A stretch of 64,000 bases of DNA from CAWHYG01 sp963833505 (GTDB lineage Bacteria; Eisenbacteria; RBG-16-71-46; CAIMUX01). Where the stretch lies: the NCBI GenBank assembly GCA_963833505.1, contig CAWHYG010000007.1, forward strand, positions 434,001-498,000, given 5' to 3'. A model generated the notes under the pieces. That model saw only the letters and a program-made list of their open reading frames with translations, made no database searches and had not been told where the DNA came from. Each line of letters starts with the position of its first letter. Within the stretch, counting starts at the first letter, position 1. Positions 44,032 to 53,009 of the stretch are shown here, piece after piece. Made by a program: the position numbers and the translations under genes.

Positions 44032-45062
44032 ACCCGATCACCCGTTCAGCCGCCGGATTGATTTGGCTCGCCGGTGTTCTGTCCCTGCCTCGCGGGGGGG
44101 GCCGCGCCTGCGTGAGCTGCAGGAAGCTGCGCGCGCGGGCCATCCGGGAACCGGCGCGGTGGTCCGGCGCGGTCGTCTGGTTCGCACTTCTCCTGGGCGC
44201 GACGACCGCGTGCGCACAGTCGGCAGCATCCGGATCCCAACCGCTCGCAGCGTCTCCGGCCGGCGGGTCTCCCACCGCGGGATCCAGCGGCGCCGCTCCG
44301 GCCTCCGGCGCAAGCGGTGCCGCGCCGGCCCCGATCCCGGCGTCCGCGGCGAACGAGGTGCCGACCCTCGTCATCGAATCGAATCCGACCGGGGCGGTGG
44401 TCGTCTTGAGAGGGTCCTATGAGTGGATCGGGCAGACCCCCTGGCGCCTGTTTCGGGATCTGAACGGCCTCTATCGAGTCGAGGCCCGGTTGCCGGGCTA
44501 CGAGACGTGGCGAGGAGACGTGGTCCTGGGTCCGGGGGCGCCGCAGAACCTGCAAATCGACCTGGGGCGGAAGACGCGCCTCAAGGCCGCGGTTCGAAGC
44601 TTGTTCTTCCCCGGTTGGGGACAGGCCTACACGGGGCAGACGGGGAAGGCGACCTTCCTCGTCGCGGCGGAGGTTGCCGCGTTGGCCGGTTCGGTCTGGG
44701 CCGAAGTGGCCTACCAGAATCGGGTGGATGATCTCTCCGACGCCGAAACGGCGCTGAGCGGGGCGAATCTCCAGAATCTCAGCTCGCTCCAAACGGCCTA
44801 CGACGACGCGGGCCATCGGGCGGACCGGGCCTTCGATCGGCGGCGGGCTGCTTTCGGGACCGTGATCGGGCTGCACACGTTTGCGGTCCTCGACGCGCTC
44901 TTGTTTCATCCCAGCGGCCGCGCGAGCTTCGCCGGCCTTGGGGATCGGAGCAACGCCGATCTGAGCGCCGTCGAACCGGCGGCATCGACGAGCCGGGCCG
45001 CGATCAAGGTGGCCCTGGATCCGTCCGGAATCGTCCGGGCCGGCCTGAACTGGCGTTGGTAG
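44028..45062 (+). CDS. PEGA-domain protein with DUF5683-like C-terminus
   Basis: A 344-residue exported protein, ATG in an ATGA overlap with GAGGAGGA upstream. A hydrophobic segment (AVVWFALLLGATTACA) is followed by an Ala/Ser/Gly/Pro-rich spacer, a PEGA domain (LVIESNPTGAVVVLRGSYEWIGQTPW... split at its core SNPTGAVV and GYETWRGDVVLGPG), and a membrane-associated region starting AAVRSLFFPGWGQAYTGQ, typical of DUF5683. PEGA domains are surface beta-sandwiches. Role in the locus is unknown. Confidence 0.75.
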   Translation: MNPITRSAAGLIWLAGVLSLPRGGGRACVSCRKLRARAIREPARWSGAVVWFALLLGATTACAQSAASGSQPLAASPAGGSPTAGSSGAAPASGASGAAPAPIPASAANEVPTLVIESNPTGAVVVLRGSYEWIGQTPWRLFRDLNGLYRVEARLPGYETWRGDVVLGPGAPQNLQIDLGRKTRLKAAVRSLFFPGWGQAYTGQTGKATFLVAAEVAALAGSVWAEVAYQNRVDDLSDAETALSGANLQNLSSLQTAYDDAGHRADRAFDRRRAAFGTVIGLHTFAVLDALLFHPSGRASFAGLGDRSNADLSAVEPAASTSRAAIKVALDPSGIVRAGLNWRW

Positions 45063-45070
45063 GAGGAGCC

Positions 45071-47362
45071 ATGAGCGCGACGAATCTGGAAGCCCGGTTG
45101 GTTCCGTCTTCTCGCCGGTGTCTGCGGGCATACCGAGGGACGGGAGGGATGGGTCGTCCGGCCGGAACTCTGGCGCTTCTCCTGTTGGCGTCGGCCCTGG
45201 CTGGAAGCTGCACCAAGGACTACTCGGTTCGGACGATCGTGAATCCGCGGGATCCGCGGATCACCGGGCTCACGCCGCCCACGCCCACCGATCTGGTCGC
45301 GACGATCGGAAACCGCCGCGTCGAGCTGAGCTGGTCCCTGCCGGATTCGAGCTATGCCGACACCATCCGGGTGTACCGCATCTACCGGAAGGGCCCGGCC
45401 GACGCATCTCCGGTCCTGGCCGACTCGTCCCGGCAGTCGCCGTTCACGGTTTCGAATCTGGTCAATGGCTCGACCTATCTCTTCTCGGTCTCCTCGGTCC
45501 TGGACAACGGGCTGGAGGGGTATCGCTCGCAGGAGGTCAGCGTGGTTCCGGCCACGTTCGGGGTGCAGATCGCGGGCGGCAGGACGCGGGTCAACAGCGT
45601 CAACGTCACCCTCGCGTTCCTGGCGCCCCAGGGCACCGCCGGGGTCCAGATCTCGAACACGTCGGACTTCTCCGCCGCGCCGACCGGTCCCTTCACGGGG
45701 AGCGAGACCTGGACGCTCACACCCGGGGACGGACCGAAGACGGTCTACGCGCGCTTCCTGGATGGGGAGGGCAACGCGTCCACGCCGGTCTCGGCGCAGG
45801 TCATCCTGGACACGGTGGCAAGCATCCGCTCCGTCACCTTCACGCCCGCCTCGGCCGCGCCCGGAGACCTGATCCGGTTCCGGCTCGATGCCGGAGAAGC
45901 GGGCGGCGTCGCGCAGGTGCAGCTCGGCTCCAGCGGACGGACCCTGGCTCTCTTCGACGATGCCACCCACGGCGACTCGACCGCGGCCGACGGCGTCTAC
46001 AGCCTGGACTATGTCGCCGAGGAGAATCTCGACCTGGTCGACGCCATCGTGACGGGCACTTTCACGGATGAGGCGGGCAACATCGCCCAGTCCATGACTG
46101 CCGCCGGGAGGTTGACGGTCCACCGCTCGCCCGACGCGGTGACCCTGAGCGCCATTCTGACGGCGGGCGCCGGAGAGTTGTTCCTGAGCTGGTCCCAGGC
46201 CGACGATCCGAGCCGTTTCGCCTCCTACCGCATCTACCGGGCGCCGACCGCCGACGTCGCGAACGATCCCAACCGCCGGATGATCACCGAGATCTCCACG
46301 AGGGCGGTCACGACCTACACCGACACCGGATTGGATCCCGCCACGACTTACTGGTACGCCGTCGCCGTCGTCGATCCCGATGGATTCAGCACGCTCAGCG
46401 CCGCGCAATCCGGGCAGCCCTCGGCTACCGGCGCCCCGAATCAACCTCCCACCGCGGTCACACTCGACGCGCCGTTCGCGATCGGCAAGACGAGCATGCG
46501 GCTGAGCTGGAGCCGCAACGCCGATCTGGACTTCGCCTCTTACGACCTCCACCGCTACCTGGACGCCGGCCTCGACACCGTGGTGGCCTCGACCACCCGG
46601 CGGGACTCGACCAGCTTCCTGGACCAGGGCCTTCTGGACAACACGAGCTACTCCTACCGGGTCTTCGTGAAGAATCGCGGGGGACTGTCCACCGGCAGCA
46701 ACGAGCAGCGGGCGACGACGGTGAACGCCAATCCCGATCCGGTGGTCCTCGATCCACCGGCGGACACCGGCCCCGACAGCCTTCCCACGCCGGCGGTGCG
46801 CCTCTCCTGGAGCATTTCCACCGCCCATGACTTCAAGGAATACGCGCTCTACCGCGATACGACGCCTTCGGTGGGGGAGGGCTCGAACCTGGTGCGGACG
46901 ATCTCGGACCGGACGCAGGGCAACGGCAACCGGATCGAATGCCTCGACACCGGTTTGACCGACAACACCCTCTACTACTACCGCGTCTACGTTCACGACA
47001 CCGCCGGCGGCACCGCAGGCTCGAACCTGCAGTCGGTCATCACGGCGAATCGTCCGCCGGCCCCGGTCACGTTGACCCTTTCGGACACGACCTCGACGAG
47101 CCTCAGCCTGAGCTGGACCGCCAGCACCGTCCAGGACTTCGCCTCGTATGCGGTCATGCAGCGTCCTTTCGGGGGACACAACGCTTTCGGGGTCGCCGAC
47201 TCGACCAACCAGATCAACCAGCTCAACGCCACCCTCTACTTCGCGCATGGGGACACCACACGGTACTTCTTCGTGGTTCGGGTGTACGACCGGCCGCTCC
47301 AGGCCGGGCCGCGGCTCTACTCGGAATCGAACGTGGTCACGACGAGGCTGAACCTGCCTTGA
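45071..47362 (+). CDS. Multi-domain fibronectin type III surface protein
   Basis: A 763-residue exported protein. ATG 45071 has AGGAGGA just upstream; an earlier in-frame start at 45056 is less likely. The leader ends ALLLLASALAGSCTKDYS, a possible but imperfect lipobox. About five fibronectin III domains follow, recognisable from recurring strands such as VELSWSLPDSSYADTIRVYRIYRKG, GSTYLFSVSSV, TYWYAVAVVDPDG, TSYSYRVFVKN and NTLYYYRVYVHD. Probably a cell-surface adhesin or a substrate of the adjacent export system. No PEP-CTERM or LPXTG-like tail is visible. Confidence 0.75.
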   Translation: MSATNLEARLVPSSRRCLRAYRGTGGMGRPAGTLALLLLASALAGSCTKDYSVRTIVNPRDPRITGLTPPTPTDLVATIGNRRVELSWSLPDSSYADTIRVYRIYRKGPADASPVLADSSRQSPFTVSNLVNGSTYLFSVSSVLDNGLEGYRSQEVSVVPATFGVQIAGGRTRVNSVNVTLAFLAPQGTAGVQISNTSDFSAAPTGPFTGSETWTLTPGDGPKTVYARFLDGEGNASTPVSAQVILDTVASIRSVTFTPASAAPGDLIRFRLDAGEAGGVAQVQLGSSGRTLALFDDATHGDSTAADGVYSLDYVAEENLDLVDAIVTGTFTDEAGNIAQSMTAAGRLTVHRSPDAVTLSAILTAGAGELFLSWSQADDPSRFASYRIYRAPTADVANDPNRRMITEISTRAVTTYTDTGLDPATTYWYAVAVVDPDGFSTLSAAQSGQPSATGAPNQPPTAVTLDAPFAIGKTSMRLSWSRNADLDFASYDLHRYLDAGLDTVVASTTRRDSTSFLDQGLLDNTSYSYRVFVKNRGGLSTGSNEQRATTVNANPDPVVLDPPADTGPDSLPTPAVRLSWSISTAHDFKEYALYRDTTPSVGEGSNLVRTISDRTQGNGNRIECLDTGLTDNTLYYYRVYVHDTAGGTAGSNLQSVITANRPPAPVTLTLSDTTSTSLSLSWTASTVQDFASYAVMQRPFGGHNAFGVADSTNQINQLNATLYFAHGDTTRYFFVVRVYDRPLQAGPRLYSESNVVTTRLNLP

Positions 47363-47406
47363 CGGGGTGACGGCCGACAGTTGGGGGCGGATCGGCCGGA
47401 CGGAAC

Positions 47407-47799
47407 GTGCGGTCGGTCAACGCGTTCCGACGCCATCACCACCCTTGCGGATGGGTCTGGCCGCGGCGCCGATCCGAGTGTGAATCGCCGGTGCATTCCT
47501 GGATTGCGTGGCGGTCTCCGTTGACACGGACTGTGGCATGGCTGTTTTCGCGAACAACTGCGCCGGTCCGGCTCTCCATTTTCGACGTCGGCGGACGGCT
47601 GGTTCGCTCCATCCCGCTTCCCCTCGACCGGGTGGGCTGGAGATCCGAGACGAGCGGCCCGCCGGAGACCCTGGCCATGGCCTGGGACGGCCTCGATTCG
47701 GGGGGGCGGCCGCTGGCCTCAGGCGTCTACCGGATCGTGGCGCAGTCGGCCAGCCGAGGGGGCCAACGGACGGTCGGCTCGTTCGTGGTTCTCCGGTAG
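47407..47799 (+). CDS. Short FlgD-like Ig-domain protein or fragment
   Basis: A 130-residue frame from GTG 47407. Its second half matches the FlgD-type Ig domain used as a C-terminal module in secreted proteins: APVRLSIFDVGGRLVRSI, MAWDGLDSGGRPLASGVYRIV, and a final strand SFVVLR. The first 45 residues are Arg/His/Trp-rich and have no signal peptide, so this may be the 3' remnant of a larger secreted protein that lost its N-terminus. It could also be a detached tail of the fibronectin-III protein just upstream. I see no gene in the 239 bases between it and ctpA. Confidence 0.5.
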   Translation: MRSVNAFRRHHHPCGWVWPRRRSECESPVHSWIAWRSPLTRTVAWLFSRTTAPVRLSIFDVGGRLVRSIPLPLDRVGWRSETSGPPETLAMAWDGLDSGGRPLASGVYRIVAQSASRGGQRTVGSFVVLR

Positions 47800-48038
47800 A
47801 GAAGCGGGACGGGCGGCCTTGCGTTTTGCTGCCAGCTCAAACGAAACCACGAGCCGCTTGACCTTCGGAGTCGGGGCCTCGATCCCCGGCTTGTCACGCC
47901 CATCCGATCCGCCGGCCGGATGGGCTCTTGCCTGCCGTGTTCGGGCTGCAGGCGCCTTGTCGTGACGGGTACCTCCGGCGCCTCGCGCCGGGCGATATGC
48001 GGGGCCGCGGTCGTGAGCGATCGCACGACCGCCGCCTT

Positions 48039-49655
48039 TCACCTCTGCTTGGGCGTCAGCGCTCCGATCGCCTCGCCCTTCGCCATCAGCTCGGCCTGGG
48101 GGAAGTAGGTCAGGGCCTCCGTCAGGGCAGGATCCGCCTCGATGACCTCGTGATACCACTCGTTGTCGCCCCAGAGATTCCGCGCCATTTCCGCCTTGAT
48201 CGACCGCCGGATCGCATCGCTCTGCGCGGTCAGGCTGTCCGGGCTCACCTTGATCTTCTGGCTCTTCACGTAGTCGGTGAACTCGCGGTACATGGAGTCG
48301 TCGATCCGGAAGTTCTGATCGAAGGTCAGGAAGTCCGGATACTTGTTGGGGTGTTTGACCTCCCAGGCGTTGGCAAACTCGAAGAAAGCCCTCTTCTGCT
48401 CCAGCTCGATCTGGGTCTTGGTGTAGAGGTACGGCTTGTCGATCTTGACGTCCGGCGTGATGCCGCCGCCCCCGTAGACCACCCGGCCGCTGCCGGTGTG
48501 GAACTCGGGACGCTTGGCCAGGGCGGAGTCGCTTTCGGTCTCCTTCTCAATCTGGGCCACGTCCTCGGTCAGGTACTTGTCGCGGTCGCTGTAGTCGCGC
48601 TGGATCAGGCGGCCGCTCGGCGTGAAGTAGCGCGCGACGGTGAGCAGCAGCGCGCCGTTGTTCTTCAGCGGGTACTGGCGCTGCACCAGCCCCTTGCCGA
48701 AGGTCGTTTCGCCGACGATCAGGCCCCGGTCCCAGTCCTGGATGGCGCCGGACACGATCTCGGAGGCGGAGGCGCTTCCGTGATCGACCATGACGATGAG
48801 CGGGTAGGAGCTCTGCCGGCCCCGGCCGGTCGAGTAGTAATCCTCATTGGAGTCGGGCAGGCGGCCGCGCGTATAGACGATCTTCTTGTTCGCCGGAAGG
48901 AACTTGTCGGCCACCTCGATGGCCTCGTTCAGGTAGCCGCCGGCGTTGCCGCGGAGGTCGAAGACGAGGCGCTTCATGCCGTCGCCTTGCAGCTTGTCCA
49001 GGGCCTTTTCCAGCTCGTCGCTGGTGGTGGCGCTGAAGCGGGTCATCCGGAGGTAGCCGGTTCCGTTGTCGAGCATGAAGGTGTAGGGCACGCTGAAGAT
49101 CGGGATCTCGTCGCGGACGATGTCGAATTCCAGCAGGTTGGGCTCCCCGGGCCGGAGGATGGAGACGTGAACGGTCGTGCCGCGATCGCCCCGCAGGCGG
49201 TCGAACACGTCCTGCTCGTTGATTCCCTTGGCCGACTTGCCGTCGATCTTGGCGATGATGTCGCCGGCCCGGATGCCGAGGCGATAGGAAGGCGAGCCCT
49301 CGATGGGGGAGATGACCGTGAGGTTGCCGTCGACGATGGCGAAGGAGATCCCGATGCCGTAATAGGTGCCGCGGTTCCGCTCCTGCATCGACTTGTTCCG
49401 CTCGGGATCGAGATAGGTGGTATGGGGATCGAGCTGCTGGAGCATGCCGTTGATCGCCCCGTTGATCAGCTTGTCGCCGTCCACCTCGGTGACGTAGTTG
49501 TCCGTGATGTAGGATAGAACCTGCGTGAAGACGCCGAACTCTCCGTAGCTCGGCTTCCCGTCGGCCAGCACGTTCCCGAGAAAGACCGACCCGGCGAGAA
49601 CGATCCCCAGGATCGCGCAGCCGCCGGCGACGTAGATGAACCGCTTGGCGGTCAT
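48039..49655 (-). CDS. ctpA: C-terminal processing protease (S41 family)
   Basis: A 538-residue periplasmic serine protease with an N-terminal membrane/signal segment (YVAGGCAILGIVLAGSVFLG). A PDZ domain (about 90-175; ISPIEGSPSYRLGIRAGDIIAKIDG) is followed by the S41 core with the Ser-Lys dyad S296 (GSASASEIVSGAIQD) and K321 (GETTFGKGLVQ), 25 residues apart as in E. coli Tsp. The extra C-terminal 130 residues are helical and hydrophilic. GAAGAGGAGC precedes the ATG. On the minus strand TGCTAGAGT lies upstream and resembles an extended -10 box. Confidence 0.92.
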   Translation of the reverse strand: MTAKRFIYVAGGCAILGIVLAGSVFLGNVLADGKPSYGEFGVFTQVLSYITDNYVTEVDGDKLINGAINGMLQQLDPHTTYLDPERNKSMQERNRGTYYGIGISFAIVDGNLTVISPIEGSPSYRLGIRAGDIIAKIDGKSAKGINEQDVFDRLRGDRGTTVHVSILRPGEPNLLEFDIVRDEIPIFSVPYTFMLDNGTGYLRMTRFSATTSDELEKALDKLQGDGMKRLVFDLRGNAGGYLNEAIEVADKFLPANKKIVYTRGRLPDSNEDYYSTGRGRQSSYPLIVMVDHGSASASEIVSGAIQDWDRGLIVGETTFGKGLVQRQYPLKNNGALLLTVARYFTPSGRLIQRDYSDRDKYLTEDVAQIEKETESDSALAKRPEFHTGSGRVVYGGGGITPDVKIDKPYLYTKTQIELEQKRAFFEFANAWEVKHPNKYPDFLTFDQNFRIDDSMYREFTDYVKSQKIKVSPDSLTAQSDAIRRSIKAEMARNLWGDNEWYHEVIEADPALTEALTYFPQAELMAKGEAIGALTPKQR

Positions 49656-49760
49656 GAATGCTCCTCTTCTCCTCCGGGCGCGAGGACGGTCGCTTGCTTG
49701 CTTGTCGGGTCCCCCCGGCCCCGGCCCTTCTTGAGGACTCTAGCACGTTCCAGGCCCGCG

Positions 49761-49789
49761 TTGCGCGGCCCGGCCGCATCCGTTATCTT
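49761..49789 (+). promoter_or_regulatory. Putative promoter for the epimerase-DUF92 pair
   Basis: TTGCGC (49761-49766), 17-base spacer, TATCTT (49784-49789), 44 bases before the ATG at 49833. Confidence 0.4.
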
Positions 49790-49832
49790 CCCGAGCGAGG
49801 AGATCCCATCAGGCGGGACGCGGAGGACGGGA

Positions 49833-50825
49833 ATGAAGATCTTCCTGACCGGTGGAACCGGCTATCTGGGGAGGGCCTTGCTGGCCGGGCTCCTGGAAGC
49901 CGGGCACCAGGTTACCGTCCTCAGTCGAAGGCCTGATCCGGAGCTGGAGCATCCGCGGCTACGCTGGATCGAAGGGGATCTCCGGGCCGGACCGCCCCCC
50001 GCTGATCTTCTCATGCAGCATCGGGCCGTGCTCCATGCGGCCGCCCTGGTCAAGACCTGGGTCCGCGACCGCTCCGAGTTCGACCGCGTGAACGTCGACG
50101 CCTGGGACCAGCTTCTGGAAGTCTGCGCGCGGGCCGGCGTGCCCCGGATCCTGCACACCTCCAGCTTCATCAGCCTGGGCCCGTCGGTCGTGGGCCGGAA
50201 GCTGCGGGAGGCGGATCGCGGGCCGCGCGAGACCTTCCTCACCGACTACGAGCGGACCAAGTACAAGGCCGATCTGGTCACCGAACGTTGGGCCGCCCGC
50301 GGCATCCCGGTCATCACCCTCTATCCCACGGTGGTCTTCGGTCCCGGACCATGCACCGACGGCAATCTGGTCGGAAAGTTGATCTGGATGATCGCGCGAA
50401 GGCGCTTTCCGGGGATCTTCGGCACCGGCGCCCAGGTCTGGGACTTCGCCTACCTTCCGGACGTGGTGCAAGGGCATCTCCAGGCGCTCGAGCGCGCGCT
50501 TCCGGGCCAGGGATACATTCTCGGGGGCGAGAACGTCCGTCTGGATCATCTGGTGGAGCAGGTCCAGGCGCTTCTCGGCCGCGCGCCGTCGGTCCGTCGG
50601 ATCCCGATCGAGGTGGCCGAAGCGCTGGGATCCATACTGGAGGGAGCGGCTCCTCTGACGAATCGCGCGCCCGATCTGACGCGAGGCGTCGCGTCGGTCT
50701 ACCGGCATGACTGGAGCTATGACTGCTCCAAGGCCGAGCGAGATCTCGGCTACACCCGGACCTCTTTCGCGTCCGCGCTGGAAGAAACGGTTCGCTGGGC
50801 GAAACAGCTTCGGAGGTGGGGATGA
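49833..50825 (+). CDS. NAD-dependent epimerase/reductase, HpnA-like
   Basis: A 330-residue extended SDR. The ATG at 49833 has GGAGGACGGGA upstream; an open frame to 49698 has no support. The cofactor motif is FLTGGTGYLGRALL and the active site YERTKYKAD supplies Y-x-x-x-K, with TSSFISLGP for the Ser. It resembles dihydroflavonol-4-reductase-like and hopanoid-associated (HpnA) sugar epimerases. The substrate cannot be read from sequence. Its stop overlaps the DUF92 start. Confidence 0.82.
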   Translation: MKIFLTGGTGYLGRALLAGLLEAGHQVTVLSRRPDPELEHPRLRWIEGDLRAGPPPADLLMQHRAVLHAAALVKTWVRDRSEFDRVNVDAWDQLLEVCARAGVPRILHTSSFISLGPSVVGRKLREADRGPRETFLTDYERTKYKADLVTERWAARGIPVITLYPTVVFGPGPCTDGNLVGKLIWMIARRRFPGIFGTGAQVWDFAYLPDVVQGHLQALERALPGQGYILGGENVRLDHLVEQVQALLGRAPSVRRIPIEVAEALGSILEGAAPLTNRAPDLTRGVASVYRHDWSYDCSKAERDLGYTRTSFASALEETVRWAKQLRRWG

Positions 50826-51568
50826 TTCCCGGGTTCGCTCCGCCCGCGCCCTGGCTTTGGGCCGCGGGCATTCCGCTGGTTATCGGCCTCAGCGCGTGGG
50901 CGCTCCATTTCGTGCGCCGATCCGGCGTCCTGGCCGGGATTCCTCTCGGAATCCTCGTCCTTCGCCTCGGCGGAGTGGCCGGCTTCTGCGTGCTGACCGG
51001 GTTCTTCCTGTTGGGCACCTTGCTGACGCGGATGGGGTATTCGGCGAAGGCGGCGAAGGGAGTTGCAGAGGCGGCCGGGGGCCGGCGCGGTGCGAGCCAC
51101 GTCGCGGCCAATTGCGGCATGGGGCTGATTCTCCTGGTCGCGCGGGCGATCTGGGCGCGGCAGGGGCTCTCGGCGGCCGGCCAGGGGATCGTCTGGGCCG
51201 CCTTCACCGCCAGCTTCGCGACCGCGGCTTCGGACACGGCCAGCTCGGAGGTCGGCCAGCTTCTGGGACGGCACCCGATCTCGCTCCGCACCTTCCGCAC
51301 CGTGCCGGTGGGGACCGAGGGCGCGGTGTCCCTCGAAGGCCTGGCCGGCGGGCTCGGGGCCGCGATGGTGCTGGCTTTGATCGGCCGCGGGGTCGGCCTC
51401 GTTGACTGGGGAGGCGCGTTGGCCGTAGCGTTGGGAGGCTTCCTGGGCAATGTGCTGGAGAGCGTGGCGGGAACCTGGGGACGGCGGGCGCTGCCGCACG
51501 GGTGGCTGAATTTCGCCAACACCGCGATCGGCGCGGCGCTGGCGGCGGTGGGCGCCGCGCTCCTCTGA
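50822..51568 (+). CDS. DUF92 family membrane protein
   Basis: A 248-residue polytopic protein, ATG in an ATGA overlap. Family features: FFLLGTLLTRMGYSAKAAKGVAEA, GRRGASHVAANCGMGLI, ATAASDTASSEVGQLLG and GTEGAVSLEGLAGGLGAA. DUF92 proteins (TIGR00297) are related to plant VTE6, a phytyl-phosphate kinase, and act on isoprenoid alcohol phosphates. Pairing with an HpnA-like epimerase suggests isoprenoid-linked metabolism, which is inference. Confidence 0.85.
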   Translation: MIPGFAPPAPWLWAAGIPLVIGLSAWALHFVRRSGVLAGIPLGILVLRLGGVAGFCVLTGFFLLGTLLTRMGYSAKAAKGVAEAAGGRRGASHVAANCGMGLILLVARAIWARQGLSAAGQGIVWAAFTASFATAASDTASSEVGQLLGRHPISLRTFRTVPVGTEGAVSLEGLAGGLGAAMVLALIGRGVGLVDWGGALAVALGGFLGNVLESVAGTWGRRALPHGWLNFANTAIGAALAAVGAALL

Positions 51569-51593
51569 ACGGACCCGCGCCGCGTGCCGTGAA

Positions 51594-51649
51594 CGGGAAA
51601 GGCGAAGGTCTCGTGGGCGGAAGCGGAGCCCGTGGCCGGGAAAGGCGAA
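51594..51649 (+). repeat. Pair of 13-base direct repeats
   Basis: CGGGAAAGGCGAA occurs at 51594-51606 and 51637-51649, each preceded by CCGTGNN, 43 bases apart, in the gap before the nucleotide-sugar cassette. Function unknown. Confidence 0.5.
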
Positions 51650-51691
51650 CTGGAACCGGACGCCCCGAACTGTGAACACAGGAGGGACACG

Positions 51692-52987
51692 ATGGACCTG
51701 CTAGAGAAGATCCGCACGCGCGAGGCGCACCTGGGCGTGATCGGCCTCGGCTACGTCGGCTTGCCCTTGGCCGTGGAGTTCGGAAAGGCCGGATTCAAGG
51801 TGACCGGCGTCGACGTGGATGAAAAGCGCGTGGCGCGGCTCCAGGACGGCGATTCCTACGTGAAGGACGTGTCCTCCGAGGATCTGGCTCCGCTGGTGCG
51901 GTCCGGCGCCTTCCGTCCGTCGACTGATTTCTCGCTTCTGAGCGAGACCGACACCGTGGACATCTGCGTGCCCACGCCGCTCAGGAAGACGAAGGACCCG
52001 GACGTCTCCTTCATCGTGGCCGCGGTGGAGAAGATCCAGAAGACGCTGCACCGGACCCAGCTCATCATCCTCGAGAGCACGACCTATCCGGGGACGACCG
52101 ACGAGCTGATCCTGCCGATGCTGGAAGAAACCGGGCTCAAGGTCGGGACCGATTTCTTCCTGGCCTTCTCTCCCGAGCGGGTCGATCCGGGGAACTCCCG
52201 GTTCAACACCAAGAACATCCCCAAGGTGGTCGGCGGCGTGACTCCGCAGTGCACTGCGGCGGCCAAGATGTTGTACAGCCAGACGCTCGAAACGGTGGTG
52301 GAAGTCAGCTCGACCCAGGTGGCCGAGATGGTCAAGCTGCTCGAGAACACCTTTCGCAGCGTGAACATCGGCCTGGTCAACGAGCTGGCGCTGATGTGCC
52401 GGAAGATGAACATCGACGTCTGGGAGGTGATCCGGGCGGCCGCGACCAAGCCCTTCGGCTTCATGCCCTTCTATCCCGGACCCGGGCTGGGCGGGCATTG
52501 CATCCCGATCGATCCGTTCTACCTCTCCTGGAAGGCGCGGGCGGCTGGTTTCGAGGCGCGCTTCATCGAGCTGGCCGGGGCGGTGAACTCGTCCATGCCG
52601 GAACACGTGGTCGATCTCGTCACCCAGGCGTTGAACTCGCGCAGCCGTTCCGTCCGCGGGAGTCGGGTCCTCGTGCTCGGCATCGCTTACAAGGAGAACA
52701 TCGACGACGTGCGCGAATCGCCGGCCCTGGACGTGATCGAGCTGCTGCGGAAGCTCGGGGCCGAGGTGCGTTACCACGACCCCTACGTGGCAGAGATGAA
52801 GCTCGAAGGGGGCAGACTGGCCTCTACGCCTCTGGACCCGGCGTTGCTGGCCGAGGTCGACTGCGCCGTCGTCATCACGGCCCACACGTCCCTCGACTAT
52901 AAGGCGATCCTCCGGTCGGTGCCGGTCCTGGTGGACACGCGCAACTGCCTGGCGGGAGTCTCGGACCCACGGCTGTTCCGGTTGTGA
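51692..52987 (+). CDS. wbpA: Nucleotide-sugar 6-dehydrogenase, WbpA/UDP-GlcNAc type
   Basis: A 431-residue enzyme; ATG 51692 with GGAGGG upstream. Cofactor motif VIGLGYVGLPLAVEFGKAGF, then VPTPLRKTKDPD, STTYPGTTDEL, AFSPERVDPGN and the catalytic Cys in GPGLGGHCIPIDPFYLSWKA, and YKENIDDVRESPALDVIELL in the C-terminal domain. The GGHCIPIDPFYL form is that of WbpA/WbpO/Tvi-type enzymes, which oxidise UDP-HexNAc to the uronic acid, rather than UDP-glucose dehydrogenase. Heads a four-gene cassette. Confidence 0.88.
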   Translation: MDLLEKIRTREAHLGVIGLGYVGLPLAVEFGKAGFKVTGVDVDEKRVARLQDGDSYVKDVSSEDLAPLVRSGAFRPSTDFSLLSETDTVDICVPTPLRKTKDPDVSFIVAAVEKIQKTLHRTQLIILESTTYPGTTDELILPMLEETGLKVGTDFFLAFSPERVDPGNSRFNTKNIPKVVGGVTPQCTAAAKMLYSQTLETVVEVSSTQVAEMVKLLENTFRSVNIGLVNELALMCRKMNIDVWEVIRAAATKPFGFMPFYPGPGLGGHCIPIDPFYLSWKARAAGFEARFIELAGAVNSSMPEHVVDLVTQALNSRSRSVRGSRVLVLGIAYKENIDDVRESPALDVIELLRKLGAEVRYHDPYVAEMKLEGGRLASTPLDPALLAEVDCAVVITAHTSLDYKAILRSVPVLVDTRNCLAGVSDPRLFRL

Positions 52988-53009
52988 AACTTCTGAAAGG
53001 AACGGGGCG

